64,000 nucleotides of DNA from Adiantum capillus-veneris (GCA_014529385.2 CM043942.1:51402774-51466773), one strand, 5' to 3'. Positions 1-10,830 are shown, numbered from the stretch's first letter. The notes: generated by a model from the letters alone, not told the origin. Made by a program: numbers and translations.

Positions 1-7
1 CATTGAG

Positions 8-580
8 TCATAACTCATCTAATTTTTCAAGGTCCTCTAACCGTTCTGAAAGTTCATGCCCCGTCCAGTCCAATTGTGTGGCTACCCTTAGTGTGTGGAT
101 CAAAAAGTCAATAGGCAATATTGCATTTAACCCATATACCATATTAAATGGTGTAGCATTGAGTGTTGTTTTATATGCAACTCGATAAGCCCACAATGCC
201 GAATAGAGCATCTGATCCCAATCTGTTCTTGTTTCACTAACCAGTTTCGTAAGAACTGTGCACAATATTTTGTTGGTTGCTTCCGCTTGGCCATTGGCTT
301 GTGGATGATAGGGTGCAGATTTGCGATAAATTACCATAAACTCATTTAAGAGATGTTGGATAACTTCATTTACAAAGTGTGTCCCTCTATCACTCACCAG
401 CTCGATTGGAAGGCCATAACGTGTAAACACATATTCATATAAGAATTGTGCCGTGGTTCTAGCGTCTGCTTTCATTGTGGCTTTTGCTTCCACCCATTTG
501 GTCATGTAATCCATGGCCACTATGATATATTGTGCTTGTGAACGATACGCTGCTGGAGTGATAGGACCAACAAAGTCCAA
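8..580 (-). pseudogene. pol: Gypsy-1 integrase catalytic core (pol fragment)
   Basis: This is the rve-type integrase core that inserts retrotransposon cDNA into host DNA. The catalytic triad is complete: Asp in the DFVGPI motif (fragment residue 2), Asp64 in SDRGTHF and Glu100 in NGQAE, giving the canonical 35-residue D-to-E spacing. A conserved C-terminal stretch ending ERLEDLEKLDEL follows before the window edge. It is in the same frame as the upstream H2C2 fragment. Only a TGA at 581-583 separates them, where family members have Trp, so a G-to-A change broke the frame. The C-terminal domain is cut off. Confidence 0.88.
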
Positions 581-583
581 TCC

Positions 584-1330
584 TCATTTAGCGAATGCTC
601 GAGCACTCATCATTGGCCTTAAAGCCATTTCGTCTCTTTTAACTGGTACCTTAGTGCGTTGACATTCATCACACCTTTTCACGAATTCTGCTGCATCTTG
701 AATCATGGTCGGCCACCATATACCTGCAACCATAATGATTTTTACGGTTCTCTCTGCTGAAAAATGACCTCCTGCTATGCCTGCATGAGCTTGTTCCAAT
801 AATGGAAAGTAGTCATTCTCATGAGGAACTAACCTCAGTTGGTCATCAGTTCCTCTTTTATACAATTGGTCACTAATGAGGGCATACCTATTCGCTTTGA
901 TTTGTAAAGCCTTTTGTCTGGCTTTAGACCAATCTCTTGGTAGCTCCTTATTAGTCAAATATTCCACAATAGCATGACTCCATGCGGGTGCTACTGTCAC
1001 TTGGTATAATGTGGTATAATCCACAGTAGTATTGGATGTGCAAAAGTCGCATTTCTTGATGTACTTAGCTACATCGCCTGTCATTCCTGGCCAATACACA
1101 CCAAGTCTTCTTAGTTGTTCATACATCATTTGATTTACTCTATGGAATCCCCTTGTTTGTCTTTGGGCCTCCTCTAGATACGCTTCGTACTCCTCTGGGC
1201 TTATACACAACCTTAGAATCCCATCGTTTCCATGATGGTACATTCTTCCCGCAAGCATTGTGTAATTTCGTGCTTGTCTAATGTCTTGCACCATGTGTTT
1301 GTCATCAAGATTGATTTCATATGTCAGCAA
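584..1330 (-). pseudogene. pol: Gypsy-1 tandem H2C2 zinc-binding modules of integrase
   Basis: This 248-residue stretch lies between RNase H and the integrase core. It contains two integrase N-terminal zinc modules instead of one. The second (662-787) has H182-x6-H189-x30-C220-x2-C223 and the usual GIWWPTM segment. The first (1040-1165) has the same spacing, with His63, Cys94 and Cys97 present and the first His replaced by Gln56, and contains GVYWPGM. Each module is preceded by a similar linker (PxWS followed by an LYKRG or MYHHG turn). Stops at 1343-1345 and 581-583 separate this stretch from its neighbours in the same frame. Gypsy-6 shows the same double arrangement. Confidence 0.85.
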
Positions 1331-1342
1331 TGGAATAATTTG

Positions 1343-2512
1343 CTATGACCATTTCGGTACCATCTCTATATTAAACAGGTATGCGTCTGGGAGATCATCA
1401 TCTACCCCAGTAGCTTTTTCGCCATGTAGTAATCGAGAAAGGTGGTCTGCTCTTTGATGATTTTTTCCTTTCTTAACTACTACCGTAAAATCAAACTCCA
1501 GCAACACAATGAACCATCTTACAATTCGTCCCGTGTTACAAGGTTTGTTTACTAAGTACAAGAGTGCCTGATGATCCACAAAGAATGTGAATTTGTTCGC
1601 GAGCAAGTAATGCCAAAATTTCTTTACCGCATATATCATACCCAATCCTTCTCTTTCAGTGGTAGTATAATTCTTTTCTGCACTGTTGAGTTGTCTACTA
1701 GCATAACTGATTGGAAAATCCGTCTTACCCTCCCCTAGTTGTGCTAATATACAGCCTATTGCAAATGTCAAAGCATCTACATGTACATGGAAGATCTTTG
1801 ACCAATTTGGTGCTTTTAGAATTGGTGCAGATACCAGTGCATCTTTTAGTTTCTGGAATGACTCCTCACATTCATTAGTACAATTGAAGAGCGCGATTAG
1901 ACTATACAAGGGTTTTGCTATTACAACGTACATGTAGATAAAACGTCGGTAGTATCCACAATGTCCCATAAATGATTGTACCTGTCGTACAGTATTTGGT
2001 CTTGGTAATTCTATGATCACCTTTACCTTGTCTTCATCAGTGGTAACTCCATTAGCCGACACTATGTGGCCTAAGATTTTACCTTGTCGTACCATGAATA
2101 CACATTTTTCTGGGTTGAGGCAAATCCTATACGTTCTGTACTTTTCAAATACCTTTCTAAGATGATCTATATGGTCTTCTCTCAATAGAGAGTAGACACA
2201 CAAGTCGTCCATGTAAATATCCAAGAATATTCGCAAGTATTCTTTAAAAGCATGTGTCATTAATCTCTGAAATGTGGCTGGAGCATTGGTCAAGCCAAAT
2301 GGCATTACTCTAAACGCATATATGCCCCATTCTGTTGCAAACGCTGTTTTGTATTGATCTTCTAGTTTGACCCCCAATTGCTTATAACCAGAGAATCCGT
2401 CCATAAAGCTATAGGCTTGCTTGCTTGCTACTCGTTCTAGGACGTGTTCAGTGATAGGAAGAGGGTAGTTGTCCTTATTGTTGCTGCGTTTACCTTCTTG
2501 AGATTTACACAC
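1343..2512 (-). pseudogene. pol: Gypsy-1 reverse transcriptase (palm onward) and RNase H
   Basis: The fragment copies retroelement RNA to DNA and degrades the RNA strand. RT motifs in order are SFMDGFSGYKQ, the FGLTNAPATFQ block, YMDD at residues 100-103 (catalytic Asp pair intact), then LGHIVS and the GHCGYYRRFI thumb block. The RNase H and connection region follows with HVDAL, ASRQLNSAEKNYTTTERE and VDHQALLYL. A frameshift near 2470-2480 separates it from the upstream RT fingers, which are read in another frame (2437-4005). Closest relatives in the window are Gypsy-6 and Gypsy-7. Confidence 0.92.
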
Positions 2513-4005
2513 ACTCGTAATTGCCTGTTTTTCTTGGGTACCACCACTATCGGGGACACCCAGTCCGTGTGCTCTATCTCATAAATAAATTCAGCCTCCA
2601 TAAGTTTGTCTATCTCTTCTTTTATCCTTTTGGCGAATGTCTCATTATACGTGTATGGACGTTGTTTGCTTGGCTTTGCATCAGACTTCAGAGGGATTGA
2701 ATGTTCACAAATGTTAGGATCCACCCCCTTTAAATCTTTGTACGACCATGCAAATACATCTCGAAACTCCTTAAGTGTTTTGATCAGTAAGTCCTCTTCT
2801 TCCCGACCTAGATCTGTGGCAATGTAAGCAGGTCGAGGACTTTCTCCTGGCTCTGCTAAGTCTATTTTCTTGGTGTTCTCTGGCCCATCATAGGACTCGT
2901 TTGATTTAGGCTCCCTCATTGGTTGCTGAACCACCAATCTTCTTTCCTGAATGGTGTACTTACAATAGTGAGGAGGTACATCTATCTTTTTACTCCCATC
3001 ACTAGCGTTCGTTCCATCGCTACTTTCCATTTCAGTTGTCCATACATTTTTAATTTTTTGTTTCAACTCATTGTATCTCGTTTTCTGTTCAATTTTCGTC
3101 ATAATTGGACCACCAGAGACATTTAGTTTTTCTGATGCAACTCTTTTTTTTGCTTTGCTGGTTATCTTAGGTTTCAACACTCTGGACTTAAATCTTGAGT
3201 CTTCAACAACCTTAAGAAATCTTCCTGACACTTTATCCTTAGCACAATCAACAACATGAATGTTCATAAGGAAATGTGTCTTACCCCTAAACTCCGGCAT
3301 GGGTCTCAGCATGGTTGGTAGACCGATATGGTGTCGTTTACTCTTGTATCTTTTTTGGCGTCTCTCACTTTGGTTTGGAAAATTGTAGAAGACGTTATTG
3401 TCTTGATCTTGATTGTCGTCTCCCTCCGTATTTTTCGACTTCTCGTCATCCGCGTTATCCTTGTTTTCACTTTGATCAGAAGAATCATAAAATTCTTCTC
3501 CCTCCTGATTGATTTCTTTAGTGGGGATGTCCACATAGCCCACTATCTTAATCTCAAGTTTCGTTTCTGTTTTATTGATCCTCATATTCTCAGTATCTCC
3601 ATCGTTCTCGTCCTCCTCCACAATTTTTCTCAACATGTAGTATGGTATGATATCGTAGCCATTCTCATCACAAATTTTGGTGGGAGTGACTTCATTGACG
3701 CATACATCCAATGTAGCCAAAATTTGAGACCATTCTAGGGGTTCGAGCTTCTCTTCAGGAAAAGGTTCTCGTATATATGCATCGTCTTCCAAGACCCTCT
3801 CTAGTGTCTTTTCATTGTGGTCAAATTCACTACATTGGGATGCCCCGCACATCCATATCTCCTTTTTCTTACAAAGCCACGCTGGGACTTCTGATCCACT
3901 AATGGTGGCTGAGTCAAATTCTTCCACAGGGGTTCTCGTGACATCATGGTAGTTATGATTTTTCATGTTTACTCGTGTAGTAGTTTCAGCATGTCTTAGA
4001 TACAA
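2437..4005 (-). pseudogene. pol: Gypsy-1 pol N-terminal linker and RT fingers
   Basis: The 522-residue frame ends in recognisable Ty3/gypsy RT fingers: VFAWSYKDLKGV, then EEIDKLMEAEFI, WVSPIVVVPKK and RVCVNLKKVNAAT, after which the frame is lost. The first 330 residues are a hydrophilic linker rich in Asp, Glu, Lys and Asn, with no D-S/T-G protease signature that I can see. Counterparts of the segments HYCKYTIQERRLVV and YDGPENTKKIDLAEPGE occur in Gypsy-6 and Gypsy-7, so the linker is a family feature. Confidence 0.85.
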
Positions 4006-4042
4006 ATAATCATACCCCAGTTCTGCACCATTTTGAGTTGCT

Positions 4043-5165
4043 TCATGACCCGCCTATTCTTTGAGAAGGTACTCTTCGAATTTTTGACCTTGCCTCATAG
4101 TCCCCCATATATGATGGCAAAGTTCTGAGTGATGCTGGTCTGCTATCTTCGGATGCAACTGAACCATTATCCCCTTGAAATGATTTAACGTCTAAATCCC
4201 ATGGAGGCTTATTCAAGTTCAACTTCGAGAAAGGTGCCGATTTGACTGTTTTTGTCTCATATTTTTCTTGAGCTTTTCTCACCGTTTCCCATAGCTCTTC
4301 AGGCCAATTTTCTTCCACAATAGGGGTATATGGTGGAAAATCTTTCAGTGATTCATCAGTGCTATTAGGCACGTCTCTTGCATCCTCTACATCCGACAAG
4401 GATTTAACGTTTTCTATCTTGTCGGGTATCCTTTGTTCAATTTGTGAGGTGTTTCATTGTTTGGTGGTTTGATTACTCTATCCCCCACTTCCATAGGTGG
4501 AGGCTCCAATAAAGCTTGTGCAGTTTCAATCAGCTGTTTGTACATCCCTAGTTCTGTTTTTCTATCTCTGGATATGGATATGTCATCCACCTTTGCTCTA
4601 GAGTCTGTCTGTTCTTCAATCTTGCTTCATATGCTTGCAAGATTGCATCTAAGGGTTCATTGATCTTATCTACCAATACCGACCCTCCTGAGCTTGCACT
4701 TCTTGGTCCCTCCGTTGATTTTAGAGAGTTGGACTCTCTTTGCTGTTTAAGTTGCTCTCGAGCTATCATTAGCTTAGCTTCTACATCTTTTTGTTTTCGC
4801 TCACGTCTAGCTTTCATTTTCGCTCTTCGTTCTTTCCAAGGATTATCACGAATGATGCTAGACTTGTCAGTCTTGATTTCTTCCTGATTTTCATCATTAC
4901 TCTTGGGCTGATTGTCATTTCCCCTTGCTTGGGCTCTCGTCAAGACCTTAACAGGAATCGGAGTTTCGTTTTCTGACCCTCCACTGGAAGGCAGCGCTCC
5001 CAGCATATTCAAGGTAGTTTTTGCTCCTTTGCTCGGGTTTTTAGGGCAATCAGGGATCAAGTGAGTAATTCCACACTCGGTGCAATATGCGTTGACCCTA
5101 ATGATTTATTCATGAGGGCAGGCCCTCAGCCAATGGTCTCCACCACACTTGTAGCATGGTCCTTT
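4043..5165 (-). pseudogene. gag: Gypsy-1 gag C-terminal zinc knuckles and linker
   Basis: Minus-strand coding remnants in several frames. Two knuckles lie close together: a classic C-x2-C-x4-H-x4-C knuckle (5118-5156, CYKCGGDHWLRAC) and a shortened C-x2-C-x3-H-x4-C knuckle (5045-5084, CTECGITHLIPDC). In nucleocapsid domains such knuckles bind genomic RNA. A short form of the same type (CNRCGIDHLIAQC) occurs in Gypsy-7. Downstream is a charged segment (4548-5060, Lys/Arg/Glu-rich, probably helical) and a further fragment (4043-4399) of unknown role. Frameshifts and stops interrupt the region. Confidence 0.7.
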
Positions 5166-5614
5166 AGGCTGTTGAGGTGCTCCTGGAGCTCCTCTTGTTG
5201 GTGTGCAATTCTTTGCCCGCTCATGCCTCCGTTGGCTATGAACAACAGTGTTCTTTCATCCAAGCTATATCTTCCTTCCCCCGCTGCCTGTGCAGCAGTT
5301 GGTGGTCGTGTATTTCCTATCATGCTCCATGGTTCTGGTGTAGAGGGTTATTCCTGTGGATAATAGACAGAGTTCGCCACATATCCATTGGGCTCATCGT
5401 AGTATGCATGCATAGGTACCAAAGCCTTCTCATCCGACTCAATTACTGTGGGTGTGTATCTTATGATGACTGGTCGTAATCCTGGTAGGGGTGGTTGTTG
5501 TCCCAACACTGGTTGTGGTCTTTCTACACCTACAGGTCCTGGTAGGTTGCCTGTTTGATATCTAGGCCTCGGTGGGACTTGAGGGGATGTCGCCTGAGCT
5601 TGCGGAGCATATGG

Positions 5615-6403
5615 TCATTCTCTCACATATCCCTTGTTATAATAACACTCCTCCGTCCCATGGTTTGTCCATTTTTGTTCAATCGCACACCATTTTGGTT
5701 GTTTAGCTTGTGGTTTGGAATACAAGTTAATCTTTTTAAGCACTTCCTCTACAAGCTGCTCTTGGCTTACCGCTACTTCTCCTTTCGGTGTTGTCTTAGC
5801 AGACTTGCTTCCGCTTTGTTGCGAGGAAGAATCATCGTCAAGATCCTTGAACTCACCCTCTTTGTAGACCGCACAATTGTCCACAAGGTATAGAGCTTCC
5901 TTGGTTAAATCATTCAACGTCGTGCTCCTTTTCATATGTAAGTCCTTCTGAAGATCTGCATTCCTTAGTCCTCGGATAAATATAAGCATAAGTTTGGACT
6001 GAGTTGGTAGTTCTTCCACGGGGCAGAACTTAACATATCTTTTTAATCGGAGGGCTGCCTTTCGCACAGACTCTCCATCTTTCTGTTTGAATTTATGAAT
6101 TTGTGAGACTGTATTATGAGCTATTCCCCTTTGTGAGAATTCCTTGATAAACTTGTCAAACACTTCCTCCATAGACTCAAAGTCTCTTCGCTCCACTAAG
6201 TCAAACCATGTAGCAGCATCATCCTCTAAGGTTAAACCGAATCCAACAAATTGGGTAGGAAAGTCTAACACCTCTTCAGCTCTAATTACACGCACAAAGG
6301 CTGCTACATGATCTCTCCGATCCGTGCTTCCCGTATATTTCTTGTTTACCCATTTTTGTACTTGAGAAGGTCTAATTCTACGATGGTCTACAAATCTCAT
6401 CAT
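5615..6403 (-). CDS. gag: Gypsy-1 gag capsid domain (retrotransposon gag, PF03732 type)
   Basis: A 262-residue clean frame with features of plant retrotransposon Gag capsid: GLTLEDDAATWFDLVE (the A-x-x-W-F/Y block), FIKEFSQRG, QKDGESVRKAALRLKRYV and IFIRGLRNADLQKDL. Capsid forms the virus-like particle. A Gly/Lys/Ser-rich tail and a segment ending NHGTEECYYNKGYVRE follow. The stop at the 3' side is in-frame decay, since knuckle-coding sequence continues downstream to about 5045. The ATG used is only the first Met in the clean frame; the true start is probably the MYLRSG Met near 7298, in another frame. Confidence 0.85.
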   Translation of the reverse strand: MMRFVDHRRIRPSQVQKWVNKKYTGSTDRRDHVAAFVRVIRAEEVLDFPTQFVGFGLTLEDDAATWFDLVERRDFESMEEVFDKFIKEFSQRGIAHNTVSQIHKFKQKDGESVRKAALRLKRYVKFCPVEELPTQSKLMLIFIRGLRNADLQKDLHMKRSTTLNDLTKEALYLVDNCAVYKEGEFKDLDDDSSSQQSGSKSAKTTPKGEVAVSQEQLVEEVLKKINLYSKPQAKQPKWCAIEQKWTNHGTEECYYNKGYVRE

Positions 6404-6578
6404 GGGAACTCCCCGTCCTAGTCGATATACCTCCTATGGTCTTCTGTAGTGGCCAGGTTCCTCTCCCAATGGTGCTCCTAAGCCATAATTTCTAACAGTT
6501 CTCGCGAGAGATGGTTCATCCTTCCGAACTCGTTCTAGGGGTGTTCTTCCAGGTTCAGTTGACCCCTGAGTCTTTGGC

Positions 6579-7298
6579 TTACTCTCTCCTTGATACTGTG
6601 CATAGAGTGGTGGTTCTTGTAAATCCCTTAGCCCTCATGCTTAATTCGTTTGGGTAGGGTTCCTTGCATCGAAAGTAAGAGACTATTCCCTCGCTTTCAT
6701 GCTTGTAAATCCCTACATTCTCATTATAGGTTGGGACCCTGGTTGTTTTCTTATCATACATAAAAAGTGCTCCAGGTCGATCAATGTTAGGAGGCGGTTC
6801 TTGGGTTTCTGAAACCATTTCCCTTTTGCCACATTATCCCCATATCTGTTGTAATCCTCAGGGTTACTCACTATCAGATAGTGGTTCCCCTTTTCGTCTC
6901 GGAATCTGTCTCCATCATCATAGACTCGAATTATCTCTAGTCTCTGAGCCGGTCTTTCTTCAATACAAATACACTTGCATCCCCGATAGTCAAAATAAAC
7001 TAAGGCTCCCCTCGAGTTAGTTCCTTCCAAGAAGATTATAGTGAACTTGGTTTTGTTTAAAGGATGTAGGGAGGTGCTCCCCTGGCATTGGTCCTTCACC
7101 GTTGAAACCTCCTGGCTGTTGACTCATCATGAAGAAGGACTTTTCTGACGAAGTGTCAGTATCACTACCCTCTTCAATGATCGGTGCTAATGGGTCTAGT
7201 TTCGTCTGAGTTACACTCTCTTCGGTGGACGTGGTGCTTACTTGACTTTTGACACTTTTAGCTCCCGACTTAACAAAGGCTCCCGACCTTAAATACAT
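6579..7298 (-). pseudogene. gag: Gypsy-1 gag N-terminus
   Basis: The frame beginning at 7298 starts MYLRSGAFV, matching the MNLRSGR opening of Gypsy-7 Gag. This choice of start is therefore supported by two elements. A Ser/Thr/Glu-rich stretch follows (about residues 15-60), then the reading frame shifts twice (fragments 6713-7099 and 6579-6818). The second fragment holds a compact segment with YNRYGDNVAKGKWF whose role I do not recognise. The region joins the capsid domain at 6403 after about 170 bases of untranslated decay. Confidence 0.6.
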
Positions 7299-8928
7299 AA
7301 GAATGAAAGTTGGGTTGCAAACTTAAATCTTACTTGGACTCCTCTTGTGCGGCTTTGTGATGATCTCCTTCTGGGATCTACAAGGATGGTTAGTCTGTTC
7401 AAAAGGGTTTTTCCCCGAATTACCAAAAATCTTTCAAATATGTATAGCAACCACTTAGTCAGCCTTCTGGTGGTCCAATTTCAAATATGAAATGATGGCT
7501 GGGATCTATATGGAGAGTATGTCCTAGCAGTAAAGTCACAAATTGCAAAATATGTCTGAATCACTACTTTCTTAGTCTATCGCGATAGACTGACAATTTG
7601 CTCAGCACAAGTCAATTCAAAATTGTGACTTCACCCTTAAGTTCCAGTTACCCTCTATAGCCTATCCCTCAAGTTTTATGAAGTTTGGACACTTGGGTTG
7701 GGTTTTGGTCCCATTTTAGTATTTTAGTCAGAGCTTGATTCTCTATCTGGGCCTTAGATTGACTTTCAGTGGTCTAAATGCCTTGAAATTTGGTGTGTGT
7801 GCTGTATAGGCTCTGATAAAGCTCTCCCTAGGGGAAATTTGGAAGATATGGTCCTTAGCAGCAGTTTCCTTAGTCTATCACGATGGACTGGCAATTTTCT
7901 CCCTTTTTAGCATTTTTCTCATGTTTTCTCCACAGCTGGTTCAGCCTCTCCTTGTGTAGTGCATTGACAAATTTTGACACTGTTTAGACATTTGGTCAAA
8001 GCCTTCTTGCCCTTGTCTCTGAATTCAGACTCTAAAACACCGGTTTGGAAGTTTTGTGGTCAAGATGGTGTTCAGTTTCACTCAATCTTTGTGAGTACCC
8101 TTGTATTGATGTGTTAAACCTGTGGTATAAAGGTTTTTTCCTTGTTGTTAGTCAATCACCACCTTCATCAGTCTATCGCGATAGACTAGGTAGAGAGCAA
8201 TGGGGATTTAATTTTTGTCTGTTTTTGCATAGTTGTGTTCCCTGTGCCCATATAAGTTTATCCCCCAAGTTTTATGAAGTTTGGACTTATTTTGACCTTA
8301 GACTCAAGCACTTAACAAATTTCACTCTTCTATGGTAATTCACAACTCAAATGCACTTGAAGTGATGCAAATTTGATGACACTTCATCTTAAACTTGTGA
8401 ATATCAGTCGTACCACCTGACACAGTCAGTTTACCCTAGGCTAATGGTTATATCTCTTCTTGGCCTCTTTAGGTTCACTTAGTGTTTTCTTATAACAATC
8501 ACCTGTTTTTTTTGTTGGTTTTGGTCGCAATTTTTATGTTTTCTCAAGTGTTGGATCATAAATTTCAATGTCTACTTTTTCGCCCCCTTCAAGGGTATAT
8601 GGTGTGGGTTTTGCTTTCAAGGCAAGCAAACAGCCTTATTGTTGCTTCTTTTTGTTTGTTTCTTGCGTTTTTACAGCGTTTTTCTACTCTATTTCTACAC
8701 AAGTATAACAAGCACTCAAAACCAAAAACCATAACTCCACATTATCCTACTTAACTAAATCTAACTAGTCGCAGACCCTCGGCAAGACACAGGCTTCCTG
8801 GCTATCCACTAACCTCAGGATACTCTATCCTGGATCTTGTTCTAAAAGTTAAAGCTCTCTCTAGTCAAAACTAAAGTAAGCTAACCATCACACAAGTGAC
8901 GTAGCTCTCCCTACTTAAGGTCTTTGTG
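7299..8928 (-). other. Gypsy-1 5' leader between primer site and gag
   Basis: About 1.6 kb without a plausible coding frame on either strand. It holds a diverged tandem repeat with a 298-bp period (separate entry). The part from about 8340 to 8928 is T-rich on the plus strand, with no recognised gene. Long leaders are usual in plant gypsy elements; nothing here resembles an extra protein. Confidence 0.6.
7484..8340. repeat. Diverged 298-bp tandem repeat carrying an 18-bp palindrome
   Basis: The perfect palindrome AGTCTATCGCGATAGACT lies at 7574-7591 and 8170-8187, with a two-mismatch copy at 7872-7889. The starts are exactly 298 bp apart. A second landmark, AAGTTTTATGAAGTTTGGAC, recurs at 7671 and 8267 (596 bp, twice 298). 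About three diverged units are therefore arrayed in the leader. A half palindrome (CGATAGACT) also appears in the LTR near 9211. Confidence 0.75.
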
Positions 8929-8946
8929 TCCCCGACAGCGGCGCCA
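8929..8946 (-). promoter_or_regulatory. Gypsy-1 primer-binding site (tRNA-Asp type)
   Basis: On the minus strand TGGCGCCGCTGTCGGGGA lies one base inside the LTR end. It matches the complement of the plant tRNA-Asp 3' end at about 16 of 18 positions (tRNA end recalled, not searched). This fixes the element orientation and the inner LTR boundary. Confidence 0.85.
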
Positions 8947-8947
8947 A

Positions 8948-9430
8948 TGTTTTAGGGCTTAACTACTCCCTTGTTCATACTCACAAGCACGACACAGTAA
9001 CAACATAACTTATCATCCGATGACACGACTAACCCGTAGGTGCACATAGAATGCAACCCACTCTATCCCTAACCGCTCACAAGACCGTTTACACTTCCAA
9101 TGAACTCGGAATCACATCAAACCTTGTAGGCACCATCCTCTCACTAGGATATACTTACCTATAAGTCTAATCTCACCAGATTTGAACCCTAGTTATCTCG
9201 AATACAACCGCGATAGACTAACAGGTCATAATCCAAAAGTGGGTGAAACTTAAGTTCATGAGTATCTATGTGTAGCTAATCTCTTTCTCATTCCATAAAG
9301 CACTTGATTGTTAAAAACAGACACTGTTTGTGCTACTTACAAACAAAACAAGCTCGAGGAAGGATCGATCGCGAATAGCTCGAAAATGTGAATGTGTGGC
9401 ATGGGCGCGTAGCTCTCGGAGAGACTACCA
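8948..9430 (-). repeat. Gypsy-1 5' LTR
   Basis: The inner end is fixed by the primer site: the minus strand reads ...AAAACA, then one base, then the primer site. The outer end is placed at 9430, where the minus strand would start TGGTAGTCTC, because from about 9431 the plus strand reads as Chromo-2 RT. The length would be 483 bp. The partner LTR is outside the window, so the outer end cannot be checked by alignment. Confidence 0.65.
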
Positions 9431-9790
9431 CGATGGTGTATATTCTTTCAAACACACATTGACTATTTAGGCCACATAGTCTCAGAAAAAGGAATATCTG
9501 TTGACCCTCAAAAGATTGACACTAAAACATGGCCTACCCCCAAATCCGTGCATGACATAAAATCCTTTTTAGGTTTAGCAGGCTTTTATCAAAAATTTGT
9601 CAAAAACTTCTCACACATTGCGTCACCGATGACCACTTTACTATCAAAAAGTACCATTCAATTGGGGTCCCACACAACAAAAATCATTTGACACACTCAA
9701 ATATCTCCTTACACATGCCCCCATCCTGCAGTTACCCGACTTCACACAACCCTTCTTTGTAGTTGTTGGCCCACTGGCATCCTCACACAA
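9431..9790 (+). pseudogene. pol: Chromo-2 RT C-terminal part and start of RNase H
   Basis: Readable as CIFFQTHIDYLGHIVSEKG, then FLGLAGFYQKFVKNFSHIA (RT thumb), then, after a frameshift near 9645, FNWGPTQQKSFDTL and HAPILQLPDFTQPFFVVV, the start of RNase H. The catalytic RT palm lies upstream and is lost or beyond Gypsy-1. From FFVVV the sequence passes directly into GPLASS, just before the integrase core. Most of RNase H, the H2C2 domain and the first integrase Asp are therefore deleted. Confidence 0.8.
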
Positions 9791-9794
9791 TGAT

Positions 9795-10388
9795 ATGATA
9801 TGGACCATAGTTGACCGTTTTAGCAAACAAGCATACTTTGTACCCTGCAAAAAGACATTGTCTGCACCACAGGCTGCAAATCTTTTTCTCAAAACCATAT
9901 TCTTTCCATACCATGGCTTCCCCAAGGTCATTCTCTCCGACCGTGATGGACGCTTTTGCAATCATTTTTGGGTCGCCCTAGCCAAAAACTTAGGCTCTAA
10001 AATGGATTTCACATCTGCATTTCACCCTGAAAGTAATGGTCAAACAGAAGCCACAAACAGTACTATTATGGATCTTCTTCGATCTTATACCACTGAAAAT
10101 ACTGCAAACTGGGACCAACACCTCCCTATGCTTCAATTTGCTTACAATAACACACCCCACTCATCCACAAACCGTGCACCTTTTGAAATTGTCTATGGGA
10201 AAAACTCCCTGTCCCTGTCTTCACTGTTAGCTCTGATGTTCCTGGGGGCTGACGCTTTAGCAAGAGATCACACACACATTTTACAAGAAGCCACAACTTG
10301 CATTAAACGAGCACAAGAACGATACATCGCACAAGCCAATAAGAAACGAAGACCTGCACCTTTAAAGAAAACGACCTCGTTTGCTTAG
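9795..10388 (+). pseudogene. pol: Chromo-2 integrase core
   Basis: The integrase core runs from IWTIVDRFSKQAYFVPC through SDRDGRF (Asp49) to NGQTEATN (Glu85), with the correct 35-residue spacing, then WDQHLPMLQFAYNNTPHSS and APFEIVYG. The first catalytic Asp, normally in a DF-x-GLP block just upstream, was removed by the internal deletion. The frame ends at a stop near 10388 within the C-terminal region. The start given is simply the first Met. Confidence 0.88.
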
Positions 10389-10830
10389 GATAGAAAACGA
10401 CGCTCTTAAAAAGTGTAGAAAAACATCCTAAAGTGAAAATGGCCCCTAGATTTTATTATGGCCCATTCAAAATTCTTCATGAAATAAATGACAATGCGTT
10501 CCGCTTGGGCATTCCCTCACATTGGAAAATACACAACTCCTTCCATGTCAGTTTGTTGAGACCACACAAGGGACCTATTCCCGACACCCCTACCACAACT
10601 GACCCCCCTTCATTGAGGACGATGAAGAAATTCTGACTGCCGACATATATAATTTTAGATCATGACATGACGCAGAGGAAACCAGGAAACCATACAGAAG
10701 ATATTTGGTAAAATACAAAAACTATTCCTTGGAAGAGTGTCAATGGATCTCTGAGCAATCGCTAAGTCCACACTACCATCACTCGATACTTGCATACCAC
10801 ACACCTAGAGACACAGATTCGCCGATTTAG
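10389..10830 (+). pseudogene. pol: Chromo-2 integrase C-terminus and chromodomain
   Basis: The GPY-type integrase C-terminal block is seen at 10433-10636 (FYYGPFKILHEINDNAFRLGI, then HNSFHVSLLRPHKG). After a frame change and a stop comes a chromodomain-like segment of the form RRYLVKYKNYSLEECQWI with the conserved aromatic residues (about 10690-10760), ending near 10830. Chromodomains of chromoviruses are thought to guide integration by binding histone marks. Confidence 0.8.

Larger units (their letters stand above)
1..9430 (-). mobile_element. Gypsy-1: Ty3/gypsy LTR retrotransposon, 5' LTR through integrase, 3' end outside the window
   Basis: Read on the minus strand the order is 5' LTR (9430-8948), primer-binding site, long leader, gag, zinc knuckles, pol linker, RT, RNase H, duplicated H2C2 module and integrase core, which reaches the left edge. 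The integrase C-terminus, any 3' ORF, polypurine tract and 3' LTR lie outside. The protein order PR?-RT-RH-INT is that of Ty3/gypsy. The primer site fits tRNA-Asp, as reported for plant Athila-type elements. Several frameshifts and stops mean this copy cannot encode its full polyprotein. No aspartic-protease motif was found between gag and RT. The outer LTR end abuts Chromo-2 coding sequence, so Gypsy-1 probably inserted into Chromo-2. Confidence 0.9.
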
